NCBI GenBank assembly: GCA_021107345.1
Contig: JAIOSX010000115.1
Location: 1-22,955 of the forward strand
DNA: 22,955 nt
Reading direction: 5' to 3'
From: Candidatus Aegiribacteria sp.
Lineage (GTDB): Bacteria; Fermentibacterota; Fermentibacteria; Fermentibacterales; Fermentibacteraceae
How positions within the stretch are numbered: position 1 is the first letter of the stretch; the number at the start of each line of letters is the position of its first letter. Positions 14,632 to 21,949 of the stretch are shown here, piece by piece. The position numbers and the translations under genes were made by a program. A model generated the notes under the pieces. That model was given only the letters and a program-made list of their open reading frames with translations, did not search any database and was not told the origin of the DNA.

Positions 14632-15742
14632 TTTTGCCGCCCTTCGCCGTTAGAATAATCTCCGAAAAGGATCTCAGGAAATGTTCAATATCGACAATTG
14701 TGTTATCTGTATCCATGGAAAACCCAAGGTACTGATCAGGACTGGAAATATCCCACCCCGTTCTATCAAGGTAAGATAATCGATCGGTTGAGTTGTGAGA
14801 GGGGAGGATAATGTTCTCCTTTTCCAGTTTAAGATGAAGTTTCTCAGGTGCCTGGGTGATATTCAGCAGTGCGGTTCCCGGCAGAATATGCTCAAGATCA
14901 CCTCCGATGATAGAATAATTGACATTGAGTGAGTCAAGCCCCAAAAAAAGATCTCTTCGGAGCTGATTGACTATCCTGCTGCGGGGTTCTATGCCTGTTC
15001 CTATAACGTCCATCGCGGCTACCATACCGGATATTCCTGGTATATTGGCCATGGATGAAAACTCAGGTGCGGCGCTCATAAGCCATGGGTCAACATCCGA
15101 CATCACAACTGCTGCCGCCCCGGGAGGGCCTCCAACTTTAATGGAACACATTGTGATGAAGTCAATATCGGTTTGGGATATGTCGATTTCAATTCTTCCT
15201 GCCGCATCGCTTGCATCAGTATGGAACCAAACCCCTGCAGAATGGGCTGTCTTAGCAAGTTCCGGTACCGGTTGAATAATTCCGGAAATTCCGTTGACCC
15301 AGGCACATGTGACCAGACCGGTTTCATCAGATACGGCTTCTGCTAGTGACTCCGGGATTATCCTGCCGGAATCGTCGATTTCCAGAATGCTAATAACTGA
15401 TCCCTCGCTTCTAAGGATTTTCAGGGCGGTAACCACGGAAGACCTTTCTACCGGAGAAGCTGCAATGTGTCCTCTGCCCTCCTCCCTGGCCAGCCGTCCG
15501 GCGGATAGAATAGAGAATCCGTTGGCCATACCGCCGTCGCAGCAGAACACAACCCGTGATCCGCCAAAAAAGCGGGCTGTACGTTCCTTCAGGTCTTCCA
15601 GAACCTTCTGTGCGCGTCTTCCGGAGAGATTCGTACTTCTCGGGTGTCCATACCCCTTCTGCAAAGCTTCAGAAACAGCCCTTTCGGCCTCTGCGCGAAG
15701 GGGCGTAACTGTAAGATTATCCAGGTAGGTTGGCTTCTTCAA
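14621..15742 (-). CDS. Class V aminotransferase-fold (NifS-like) PLP enzyme lacking desulfurase residues
   Basis: The 373-residue protein aligns with cysteine desulfurases along its length: YLDNLTVTPL for the usual YLDNNATTP, the glycine loop GGMANG, HTDAS (Asp176, which pairs with the PLP ring nitrogen), and SIKVGGPPGAAAVV with Lys202 as the likely PLP lysine. Key desulfurase residues differ. The His that stacks on PLP in EHxxV is Arg100 (VERSSV), and the catalytic cysteine loop is replaced by LPSHNSTD near 313-320 with no Cys. It is therefore probably a PLP lyase or transferase of another specificity, or an inactive relative. The start is TTG at 15742 with a weak ribosome binding site, 18 nt after gpsA. 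Confidence 0.85.
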   Translation of the reverse strand: MKKPTYLDNLTVTPLRAEAERAVSEALQKGYGHPRSTNLSGRRAQKVLEDLKERTARFFGGSRVVFCCDGGMANGFSILSAGRLAREEGRGHIAASPVERSSVVTALKILRSEGSVISILEIDDSGRIIPESLAEAVSDETGLVTCAWVNGISGIIQPVPELAKTAHSAGVWFHTDASDAAGRIEIDISQTDIDFITMCSIKVGGPPGAAAVVMSDVDPWLMSAAPEFSSMANIPGISGMVAAMDVIGTGIEPRSRIVNQLRRDLFLGLDSLNVNYSIIGGDLEHILPGTALLNITQAPEKLHLKLEKENIILPSHNSTDRLSYLDRTGWDISSPDQYLGFSMDTDNTIVDIEHFLRSFSEIILTAKGGKSEN

Positions 15743-15760
15743 TCTATTGAACTTTTCAGG

Positions 15761-16741
15761 TCAGAAGTGGTCTGCAAATTCTTCCTTCTCCGGTCTTGTA
15801 AAGAGATCTCCAATGGCTTTCTTCGCCGGGATCTCGCTATTGATAATTTTACATACAGTACTGGTTATGGGCATCTCCACATTGTACTTGTCCGCAAGCA
15901 GCATAATGGCGGTCGCGGTATCAACCCCCTCTGCAAGCTGAAGATTTTCCGTCCCGCCCTCCCCTGCTAAAGCTTCTCCGTACATCCGGTTATGACTGTA
16001 TGGGGAGAAGAGAGTTGCCTCGTAATCACCCAGGTGAGATAGTCCGTATACACTTCTCCAGTCACCACCCATAGAGGCTACCAGTCTCGCGACCTCCTGA
16101 GGAGCCCTGGCCATGAGTGCTCCTTTGAGACCGGAATGATTCAGTCCGTCAAGTATTCCAGCCGCGATTCCAATAACATTCTTTGCGGCTGCTCCTACTT
16201 CACAACCGATGATATCACGGGACCAGTAGAAACGTATCAGATCGCTGCTCAGCAGTCTTGCAATGCGTACCGAATCACTTTCATCTTCCGATGCGATTAT
16301 CATGCAGCTTGGCACTCCCGCAACAAACTGCTGCGGATGTCCCGGACCTACCCAGACCGAAAGACTCCGGGGTTCCAGCCCTTCTTCGTGCGATATCTCG
16401 GTCAGCCTCATTCCGGTATCCATTTCTATACCCTTCATGCAGAGTATCAGGTCGGCTGTTGAAATATCAATCTGCCTGAGTTTGCAGCAGAGGCCTCTGA
16501 ACTTCTGGGCGGGAATCGTAACAATAATCATATCGGAGCCGGATATTTCATCGATATCACTGGTCAGCCGTATATCCAGCGGCAGTTCCAGGTACCTGTT
16601 CTTCCTGGTTTCCCGCAGCAGAGAAAATTCAGGGATACCCTCGGGCTCCCAACCTGTCACGGAGTTTCCAATCATGGATCCGTACCACAGGTGAAAACTG
16701 CCCCATCTTCCACAGCCAAGAACAGCCTGAGTTATCGGCAT
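15761..16741 (-). CDS. gpsA: NAD(P)H-dependent glycerol-3-phosphate dehydrogenase-like protein
   Basis: GpsA reduces dihydroxyacetone phosphate to sn-glycerol-3-phosphate, the backbone of phospholipids. The 326-residue protein has the Rossmann motif VLGCGRWGSFHLW, LCMKGIEMDTG (second active-site lysine), EVGAAAKNVIGIAAGILDGL (catalytic lysine), ALMARAPQEVARL and GLSHLGDYEATLF. It is divergent: the usual GPSFAEE loop reads GPGHPQQF, and the substrate/cofactor SRNR motif reads SHNR, losing one Arg. It may still be GpsA or a paralogue with a different substrate. The ATG has AGGA 9 nt upstream and lies 1 nt past the DUF362 stop. Neighbouring acyltransferase and DUF362 genes fit a lipid context. 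Confidence 0.82.
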   Translation of the reverse strand: MPITQAVLGCGRWGSFHLWYGSMIGNSVTGWEPEGIPEFSLLRETRKNRYLELPLDIRLTSDIDEISGSDMIIVTIPAQKFRGLCCKLRQIDISTADLILCMKGIEMDTGMRLTEISHEEGLEPRSLSVWVGPGHPQQFVAGVPSCMIIASEDESDSVRIARLLSSDLIRFYWSRDIIGCEVGAAAKNVIGIAAGILDGLNHSGLKGALMARAPQEVARLVASMGGDWRSVYGLSHLGDYEATLFSPYSHNRMYGEALAGEGGTENLQLAEGVDTATAIMLLADKYNVEMPITSTVCKIINSEIPAKKAIGDLFTRPEKEEFADHF

Positions 16742-16742
16742 G

Positions 16743-17876
16743 CTATTCTATCCTGTTCCGCTCCGGAAGCGGACCGGGGATTGTATCTACAGATCCGTAC
16801 TTCATGAACAGCCTTCCCCAGTCTGTATCGAGGGCCTCTCTGATTCGTTTCTTTCCAACCAGATTGAGCCAGAACACATCATGATAGAGTCTGCTGGCAA
16901 AAAAGGCCCACGGTACTAAAGGAGTTCTGAGCAGAAAATTCTCCATTGGTTTAAGCCAGCCATGATAGATCATCTTCTGTCCCCTGCTTGCGAAGGTTTC
17001 CGTCTGCACAAAATGAAAATTCACATCGGATATATCCTCGCCGACAACTTCAATATCCACTGGGTCTCCCGTGCCCAGACCCTCTTCATGCGCAAGCCTG
17101 ATGAAATCCAGTTTGAGCGGATCGAATCCCTGCATTTTCGCGCCTATCGCGTCAATCGCAACCTGATCGGCAGAGGCAAGAATGTAATTCTTTACATGGG
17201 GTATCATCGCTCTAGGCCCCGGACCTTCACCGGCGAACGTTCCATCCATAACCGCCAGAAGACCGGGGTGAATCTCCTTCTGAATCCTTAGAAGGTCGAC
17301 AAGGGTTTTATGTATAACGCTGTGAGTCCAGTGTCTGCGCTCGCTGAGCAGGCCTCCGAAGGCGTTCTTCATCGCCCCCGTAATCGTTGTGAACACATGG
17401 GTTTTCATGGTGGGATGCTGGATTATGTTCTGTCCTATCAGGGCATCGGGTATTTTCACACCGTCAGGAAATATCTTACCAAGTACCCTGAAGGGTTTCT
17501 TCGGCTTGAACTCAATCCATTTAACAGGCTTTTCGTAAAGCCTTATCTTCCGAATATTGTGAAGATCTTCATCAACCTGTTTGAGATGATTACCCTTTTC
17601 GCCTCTTTTATCGCTTACCACCACAGTTCTGTTGTGAGTGGAAACGAGCTGCTCCCTCTTGAAGCCATCATCCAGGAGTGTCCGGATAACACCGTCGAGC
17701 TGCCAGGGCGTTGTTGAACAGGCGGGATACCAGTGATGCCAGGATACGTTGATCTTCAGGAGGACGTTCTTGCTTCTGTCCAGATAATCCAGATAATCGA
17801 TGCTCTTGAGGAGCCTGCGATAATCCTCGAGAACAGTATCCGGCGATGTTTTCAGTACAGCTACTTTACTTTTCAT
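16743..17876 (-). CDS. DUF362 protein without ferredoxin domain
   Basis: The 377-residue protein is a DUF362 member of unknown activity. It starts with VAVLKTSPDTVLEDYRRLLK, followed by VLLKINVSWHH, then the conserved core IIQHPTMKTHVFTTITGAMK continuing NAFGG, and LLAVMDGTFAGEGPGPRAM followed by NYILASADQVAIDAIGAKMQ. The conserved K-T-H and K-N-x-x-G of the family are intact. It lacks the C-terminal 4Fe-4S cluster found in the other DUF362 gene of this operon and has instead a tail with an aromatic stretch (LVPWAFFASRLYHDVFWLNL) that could sit on a membrane. The ATG has GAGGG 8 nt upstream and overlaps the acyltransferase gene by 11 nt. Confidence 0.85.
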   Translation of the reverse strand: MKSKVAVLKTSPDTVLEDYRRLLKSIDYLDYLDRSKNVLLKINVSWHHWYPACSTTPWQLDGVIRTLLDDGFKREQLVSTHNRTVVVSDKRGEKGNHLKQVDEDLHNIRKIRLYEKPVKWIEFKPKKPFRVLGKIFPDGVKIPDALIGQNIIQHPTMKTHVFTTITGAMKNAFGGLLSERRHWTHSVIHKTLVDLLRIQKEIHPGLLAVMDGTFAGEGPGPRAMIPHVKNYILASADQVAIDAIGAKMQGFDPLKLDFIRLAHEEGLGTGDPVDIEVVGEDISDVNFHFVQTETFASRGQKMIYHGWLKPMENFLLRTPLVPWAFFASRLYHDVFWLNLVGKKRIREALDTDWGRLFMKYGSVDTIPGPLPERNRIE

Positions 17877-18825
17877 TTTCTTTTCCCTCTAGTGTAGTTA
17901 CAGGAGGCATCTGTTTCCTGCTGCCATACATTCCAGTTGTTTTCCATCTCCTGTGCGCCCACCAGTATAGCTCTGGATTTCTGATTATCATATCCTCAAG
18001 CTGTCTGGTGTACTCCTGAGTAACTTCTTTCTCAGCTTCTTCCGGTGAAAGGTTCCGGTCGGGATACACAGGTTTCCCAATCACAAGCCTGTGGTTCGGA
18101 CATTTCCCTTCCCTTACAAGTACTGAAGGTACTACAGGTATCCCCAGTTTCACGGAAAATGCCGCAGCACCCCTTGGGGTTGATGCGGGATAACCGAAAA
18201 AATCAACGACAACTCCGCTGTCACCTGCATCCTGGTCGGAAAGCCAGCACACGTATCCACCCCTTTTTATCGATTTTAGAACCCCTTTAACTGCTGACTT
18301 CCTGTTATAAAGCTCTATTCCGTGGATGGATCTCATTCTATTTATATATCCATCCACAAGGCTGTTGCTCTGCCTGCCTACAAGAAAGGCTACATCTCCC
18401 AGCTTATACCTGTTAACAATACCGAAAAGTTCCCAGTTCCCGAAATGACCCGTAATGATTATCGCTCCGCTCAAGGCTTTCAGAACATCCAGGGCTTCAG
18501 TATCCTCAACGGTTACATGTTTTGCGATGTAATCCTCACCCATCCTGCCCTGTCTGGCGAACTCCAGCATGAACCGGCCGGAATTCATATAGGAATGAAG
18601 CCCTGTCCTGTTCAACTCACTGTTTGTTCTATCCGGGAAAGCCTGTCGCAGGTTCATCATCACTATCTTCTTCCGGATCCCGAGAACGCTCCATGCTGTC
18701 CAGCCCAGAGAAGCTCCCAGGGCCAGAGCACATCTTAAAGGCAGAAGCCCCGCAAATAATATCATTGTACGTACAGCGCCATATTCTATTCTATGAAGCA
18801 TAGTAGGTTTTCTTTCAGATCCCAT
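17866..18825 (-). CDS. Lipid A biosynthesis (LpxL/HtrB-like) acyltransferase
   Basis: This membrane-associated acyltransferase family adds secondary acyl chains to lipid A or related lipids. With the ATG at 18825 the protein has 319 residues, a typical size. The hydrophobic N-terminus (TMILFAGLLPLRCALALGAS) is followed by the catalytic HX4E motif in ITGHFGNWELFG (H127, E132). Then come LSDQDAGDSGVVVDFFGYPA, PRGAAAFSVKLGIPVVPSVL and the C-terminal PELYWWAHRRWKT, all standard LpxL/HtrB motifs. Start choice: AGGGG lies 5 nt before this ATG, which is 1 nt past the stop of the ferredoxin-type DUF362 gene. The longer frame to 18882 would overlap that gene by 56 nt. It implies a diderm envelope with acylated glycolipids. 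Confidence 0.88.
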   Translation of the reverse strand: MGSERKPTMLHRIEYGAVRTMILFAGLLPLRCALALGASLGWTAWSVLGIRKKIVMMNLRQAFPDRTNSELNRTGLHSYMNSGRFMLEFARQGRMGEDYIAKHVTVEDTEALDVLKALSGAIIITGHFGNWELFGIVNRYKLGDVAFLVGRQSNSLVDGYINRMRSIHGIELYNRKSAVKGVLKSIKRGGYVCWLSDQDAGDSGVVVDFFGYPASTPRGAAAFSVKLGIPVVPSVLVREGKCPNHRLVIGKPVYPDRNLSPEEAEKEVTQEYTRQLEDMIIRNPELYWWAHRRWKTTGMYGSRKQMPPVTTLEGKENEK

Positions 18826-18826
18826 T

Positions 18827-19930
18827 TCAACCCCTGCCCAGCGGAATGCGGATCTTAATAGCTTGTTCTGGACAGAGCTCATGACAGCATAGACACATTA
18901 TGCACTTTTTCCGGTTCATCACAGCCTTTCCGTTTCTGATGGTTATGGCATCAACCGGGCATCCCCTTGCACATATTCCGACTACACATTTATCCGTGGC
19001 TACCGGAGGTTTCTTGAAAAAGTACCTGGCGATATCTCCAAGGAATGAGGGCAGAAGATTGTAGAAACTCTCTCCGGGTATCCGGAAATCCTCCAGCGTG
19101 CAGTCCTCAATACCGCTGATCCTTATTTCCTCCGGATCCAGCCCCAGCCCTCTCTCAAGGGCGATTCTGTTAGTATGCAGTCTTTGTGGATTCAGACCGG
19201 CCAGACCAGCCATGACAACATCAAGACTTACACCGTCACGGGCGACTCCAAGTATTCCATCCCATCTTGGCGTGCCATCGGTACTGGGACCCTTTCCGTC
19301 CATGGCCAGAATCGCATCCATAACATGCAGATCAAAACTGACCAGCGTGTATATATCCACAAGGGTTTCCGCAAAATCAGCAGGCTTTATGGCATTACAG
19401 TGGTGGATAGCTTTCCCAAGTCCGGGGACAGCTCCAAAGGCATTCTTTACCGCATTGGTCAGCCTGCATAAACCATGGGTCTTGAATTTGCACAAATTTA
19501 TTAATACATCGGCATCAATTACGGGTTTAGCGATATTGTAGGTTCGATCACCAATGGAGACTTGCACCGAACCGGCTTTTTCGAAATTGACGAGTTCAAT
19601 TCCAAGTTCTTCCGCAACATCTGAGAAACCGCAGTTCTTCCAGTACCTCTCAACACCCTTTACTGCACCACCCGGGCTGTCGCCGACTGTAACCTCGCAG
19701 CCTTTCCCCCTAAGAAGCACAGCCATGGCAGCTACGACTTCGGGATGTGTAGTTATCGCCCTGTCGGGGGATTTCGCGGACAGCATGTTAACCTTAAGCA
19801 GAACCCTGGCACCAGATACAACGGATTGGGGCCAGCCTCCAGCCTGTTCGATCATTTCTCCTAGGCTGTCTATAAGAACAGCTCTGTCGTAATTCTTAAA
19901 TCCGGACCTCAGTACCACATCAAATGGCAT
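18827..19930 (-). CDS. DUF362 protein with C-terminal 4Fe-4S ferredoxin domain
   Basis: Residues 1-300 are DUF362: VLLKVNMLSAKSPDRAITTH followed by PEVV, VTVGDSPGG, LINLCKFKTHGLCRLTNAVK followed by NAFGAVPG, and VMDAILAMDGKGPSTDG. Residues 313-355 form a ferredoxin-like domain. The second cluster motif is perfect (C343-x2-C346-x2-C349-x3-C353-P). The first has three cysteines (C315, C320, C324-P) with Gly where the second cysteine belongs and one residue missing, so it may bind a different cluster or none. An electron-transfer-linked role is plausible; the reaction is unknown. The ATG has GGAAGG upstream. It is the first gene of the long minus-strand run. Confidence 0.87.
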   Translation of the reverse strand: MPFDVVLRSGFKNYDRAVLIDSLGEMIEQAGGWPQSVVSGARVLLKVNMLSAKSPDRAITTHPEVVAAMAVLLRGKGCEVTVGDSPGGAVKGVERYWKNCGFSDVAEELGIELVNFEKAGSVQVSIGDRTYNIAKPVIDADVLINLCKFKTHGLCRLTNAVKNAFGAVPGLGKAIHHCNAIKPADFAETLVDIYTLVSFDLHVMDAILAMDGKGPSTDGTPRWDGILGVARDGVSLDVVMAGLAGLNPQRLHTNRIALERGLGLDPEEIRISGIEDCTLEDFRIPGESFYNLLPSFLGDIARYFFKKPPVATDKCVVGICARGCPVDAITIRNGKAVMNRKKCIMCLCCHELCPEQAIKIRIPLGRG

Positions 19931-20166
19931 GCAACCTTCCCGTCATTTCGTATACACTTGAATATAACCTGCATGAAGTGCCAAGCATTACTGCAGAACC
20001 ATGTATACATACAGGTACAAATCAATTCATGAATCTACAAAACAAGGTTCGGCAGGGCTAACCCGCAAATGGTATCCGAAGTAAGGTGACTGTATGAAGG
20101 TCATTCCTTTTATCGAGTACGGACAATCATAAGCGGGATTCCTCAAGATGTTTCAAGAAAAGCTCA

Positions 20167-20195
20167 TTGACAACTTCTACCATATGAGTTAACAT
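20167..20195 (+). promoter_or_regulatory. Sigma70 promoter of the secreted protein gene
   Basis: A perfect -35 TTGACA (20167-20172) is followed after 17 bp by TAACAT (20190-20195). The leader to the ATG at 20258 would be about 55 nt, with AGGAG just before the start codon. Confidence 0.6.
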
Positions 20196-20200
20196 GTTAA
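20189..20200. promoter_or_regulatory. Perfect 12-bp palindrome over the -10 element
   Basis: TTAACATGTTAA is its own reverse complement and covers the whole -10 hexamer, a typical position for a repressor operator. The cognate regulator is not identifiable here. Confidence 0.4.
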
Positions 20201-20257
20201 TTAATCTTAGTATTTTGATCGGATATTGTACTGTATAACTTCATTGAAAGGAGAATC

Positions 20258-21115
20258 ATGAGAATTATGTTATTCATGTTGATGCTACTGGCGGTTCTGG
20301 CGTCCGCCGAGAACGGCCGCATCGGTTCTTACTCCACGATTCCCGCGAATGGCGGACAAGGTGGAGATGCGATCACTATCACACCCATAAGCAACTACCA
20401 GATCACCTTCACGACGGACATCCTCGGATTGTGCTACTTGAACGGTACCCCCTGGAATGATCTCATAGGTATGGGAGAAGATGACGACATTTTATACGAG
20501 TTCGACGCACTGACCGGAACTCTTCTCGCGTCGCTCCCCCTCCACGCAAACAACACGAATGGTTACGGAGTGTGCTATGACTACAGCGTTACAACTTTTT
20601 ACACCAACGACTGGAGCGACCCACTCATTTATAACTGGAACTCCGGCTCCGGCTGGGCTTCATTCACCAATCCGGCCGGTTCCGACGGGCGTGGAATGGA
20701 CTTCGACGGAACCTTTTTCTGGCAATCCGTAAGCGACGTGTCCACGTCCTTGTTCAGGCTCCTGGCCTGGCAACCTGGAGGCAGCGATTACTGGTACGAT
20801 GTTTCTTCACACATCCCGAGCCAGATGAGCGGCATCACCTGTTTCTGGGAATCAGGCAGCCTCTACGTGTGCGTGACCACCTACGACGGCAACATCTATG
20901 TGTTCTACATCTTTGGAACCACGTGCGACTACATCGGGAGCGCCACGCTACCCGCCTCCTCGGACTCTTCGTTCGGCCTCGCATACTGTAATGACCTTGA
21001 CAGATTCTTCTGGTCCTACTCATCGGGAGGCAACTGGTACATCTACATGTTCGAGATGGACCTTGGCCTGGCCCTCAACTCCGCAACCTGGGGTGAGATC
21101 AAGGCCAGTTTCTAG
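20258..21115 (+). CDS. Secreted propeller-like protein of unknown function
   Basis: The 285-residue protein has a clear signal peptide (MRIMLFMLMLLAVLASA, then ENG). The mature part is beta-rich with many aromatic residues and units such as GLCYLNGTPWNDLIGMGEDD followed by ILYEFD, GMDFDGTFFWQSV, and GLAYCNDLDRFFWSYSSG, in the style of NHL/propeller repeats. Unlike the other secreted propeller (7203-8186) it has no T9SS-like sorting tail; it ends in WGEIKASF. AGGAG precedes the ATG. It stands alone on the + strand between minus-strand genes, with its own promoter and terminator. No family was recognised beyond a propeller-like organisation. Confidence 0.78.
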   Translation: MRIMLFMLMLLAVLASAENGRIGSYSTIPANGGQGGDAITITPISNYQITFTTDILGLCYLNGTPWNDLIGMGEDDDILYEFDALTGTLLASLPLHANNTNGYGVCYDYSVTTFYTNDWSDPLIYNWNSGSGWASFTNPAGSDGRGMDFDGTFFWQSVSDVSTSLFRLLAWQPGGSDYWYDVSSHIPSQMSGITCFWESGSLYVCVTTYDGNIYVFYIFGTTCDYIGSATLPASSDSSFGLAYCNDLDRFFWSYSSGGNWYIYMFEMDLGLALNSATWGEIKASF

Positions 21116-21129
21116 CAGACCGGCACTGA

Positions 21130-21161
21130 CCACTCACAACTGGAGTAAGTTAGTTGAGTGG
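21130..21161 (+). repeat. Hairpin in the 3' untranslated region
   Basis: The left arm (21130-21141) pairs with AGTTGAGTGG (21152-21161) as a 10-bp stem with a two-base bulge. It is not followed by a T-run, so it is more likely an mRNA 3'-end structure than a terminator. Confidence 0.35.
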
Positions 21162-21188
21162 AAGTATCTTCTGGTTGCATGTGCATAT

Positions 21189-21225
21189 GACAAGAGGGAC
21201 GGAGTGTTCTGCTCCGTCCCTTGTC
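21189..21225 (+). terminator. Rho-independent-like terminator hairpin
   Basis: GACAAG-A-GGGACGGAG (21189-21204) pairs with CTCCGTCCCTTGTC (21212-21225): a 14-bp stem with one bulged A and a 7-nt loop. The tail is AT-rich rather than a pure T-run. It lies 75 nt after the secreted protein stop, between convergent genes. Confidence 0.65.
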
Positions 21226-21326
21226 AAATACATTTATTTCCCCGGCGGTCAGCTTCTTCATGCTACCGAGATATGATTTACGATATGATCCCGGCAGAAT
21301 AAGGAATAACAGAAGAATATGAATAT

Positions 21327-21842
21327 CTAGACTGATTCAATATATCTTATTACGCACCAATCATCTACTTTTTTCAACAGAGGAACCGCTCTCTCCTTGA
21401 GAACCTTTATTAATTCCTTGTCGTTCAGTGTATTAATGAATTGCTCGATCAGAGTCGGAAAAGGACAGAGCGTACCGCTGAGTTCTGCATGTCCGACACC
21501 TTTCGGACAGTACCTGCACGTGCTGGCCTTGATTTTTGTAAGAATAACACCATTGTCATCATTGCATGTAATATCATCTGAGATATGTATCAATGATTGA
21601 AGTTTTTCTATTGAACTTATGCAGTTATCGATAACAGCCGCTTTACTATCCGGAGTATCTGATTTTGTAACAGAGTAGTATTCAGCCAGATCTTTGCCTA
21701 TCTGACGGGCAGCCATAGCGATGACTGCCTGATTAAGAATACCGAATGAGCTTATCCCGGCTATAAAGGAAGCAATGAATATATTTTCGGGACTCAGATT
21801 CCTGTCCTCGATATTCTTTTTCAATTCATCTTTCTTTGACAT
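21327..21842 (-). CDS. Cysteine-rich V4R-like protein of unknown function
   Basis: The 171-residue cytoplasmic protein has cysteines at 74, 93, 109, 112, 126 and 163. The central part STCRYCPKGVGHAELSGTLC continuing PFPTLIEQF and the C-terminal KKVDDWCVIRY recall the V4R (4-vinyl reductase-like) ligand-binding domain with its Cys-rich metal site. The helix AARQIGKDLAEYY would fit the start of that domain. This assignment is tentative. AGGAAGGA lies 5 nt before the ATG. The Roadblock gene ends 107 nt upstream on the same strand, and the two may be cotranscribed. Confidence 0.65.
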   Translation of the reverse strand: MSKKDELKKNIEDRNLSPENIFIASFIAGISSFGILNQAVIAMAARQIGKDLAEYYSVTKSDTPDSKAAVIDNCISSIEKLQSLIHISDDITCNDDNGVILTKIKASTCRYCPKGVGHAELSGTLCPFPTLIEQFINTLNDKELIKVLKERAVPLLKKVDDWCVIRYIESV

Positions 21843-21949
21843 TTTATTCCTTCCTGTTATATGAGTTCATCCTTGCCAATAAATCATCAATATGCAGCCT
21901 GACGTTTCGAGGATATTTATTCTTCGATGCAATACTGGTAAACAATGTA

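Larger units (their letters stand above)
19931..20257. other. Divergent intergenic region (327 bp)
   Basis: No gene of convincing length was found. The right third holds the promoter of the secreted protein gene. For the minus-strand operon I see no strong sigma70 promoter. A perfect palindrome ATGTATACAT lies at 20001-20010 and a second GTATAC at 19949-19954, which might be regulator sites for that operon. The middle part (20040-20160) has no recognisable structure. Confidence 0.6.

Noticed and set aside
19954..19984. Sigma54-like sequence on the minus strand upstream of the DUF362-ferredoxin gene (TGGCAC...TGCA)
   Set aside because: The GG and GC elements are 8 nt apart instead of the required 10.
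19999..20014. E. coli-type LexA box lookalike (minus strand CTGTATGTATACAT) before the DUF362 operon
   Set aside because: Only one half-site matches, no promoter is placed around it, and the operon has no damage-response genes. The dinB operon here fits the GAAC-N4-GTTC class instead.
20094..20132. 12-codon ORF starting MKVIPFIEYG with AAGGTG 5 nt upstream, in the divergent intergenic region
   Set aside because: It is too short to support as a gene, has no regulatory hairpin after it, and lies upstream of the predicted promoter of the secreted protein gene, so it cannot be that gene's leader peptide.
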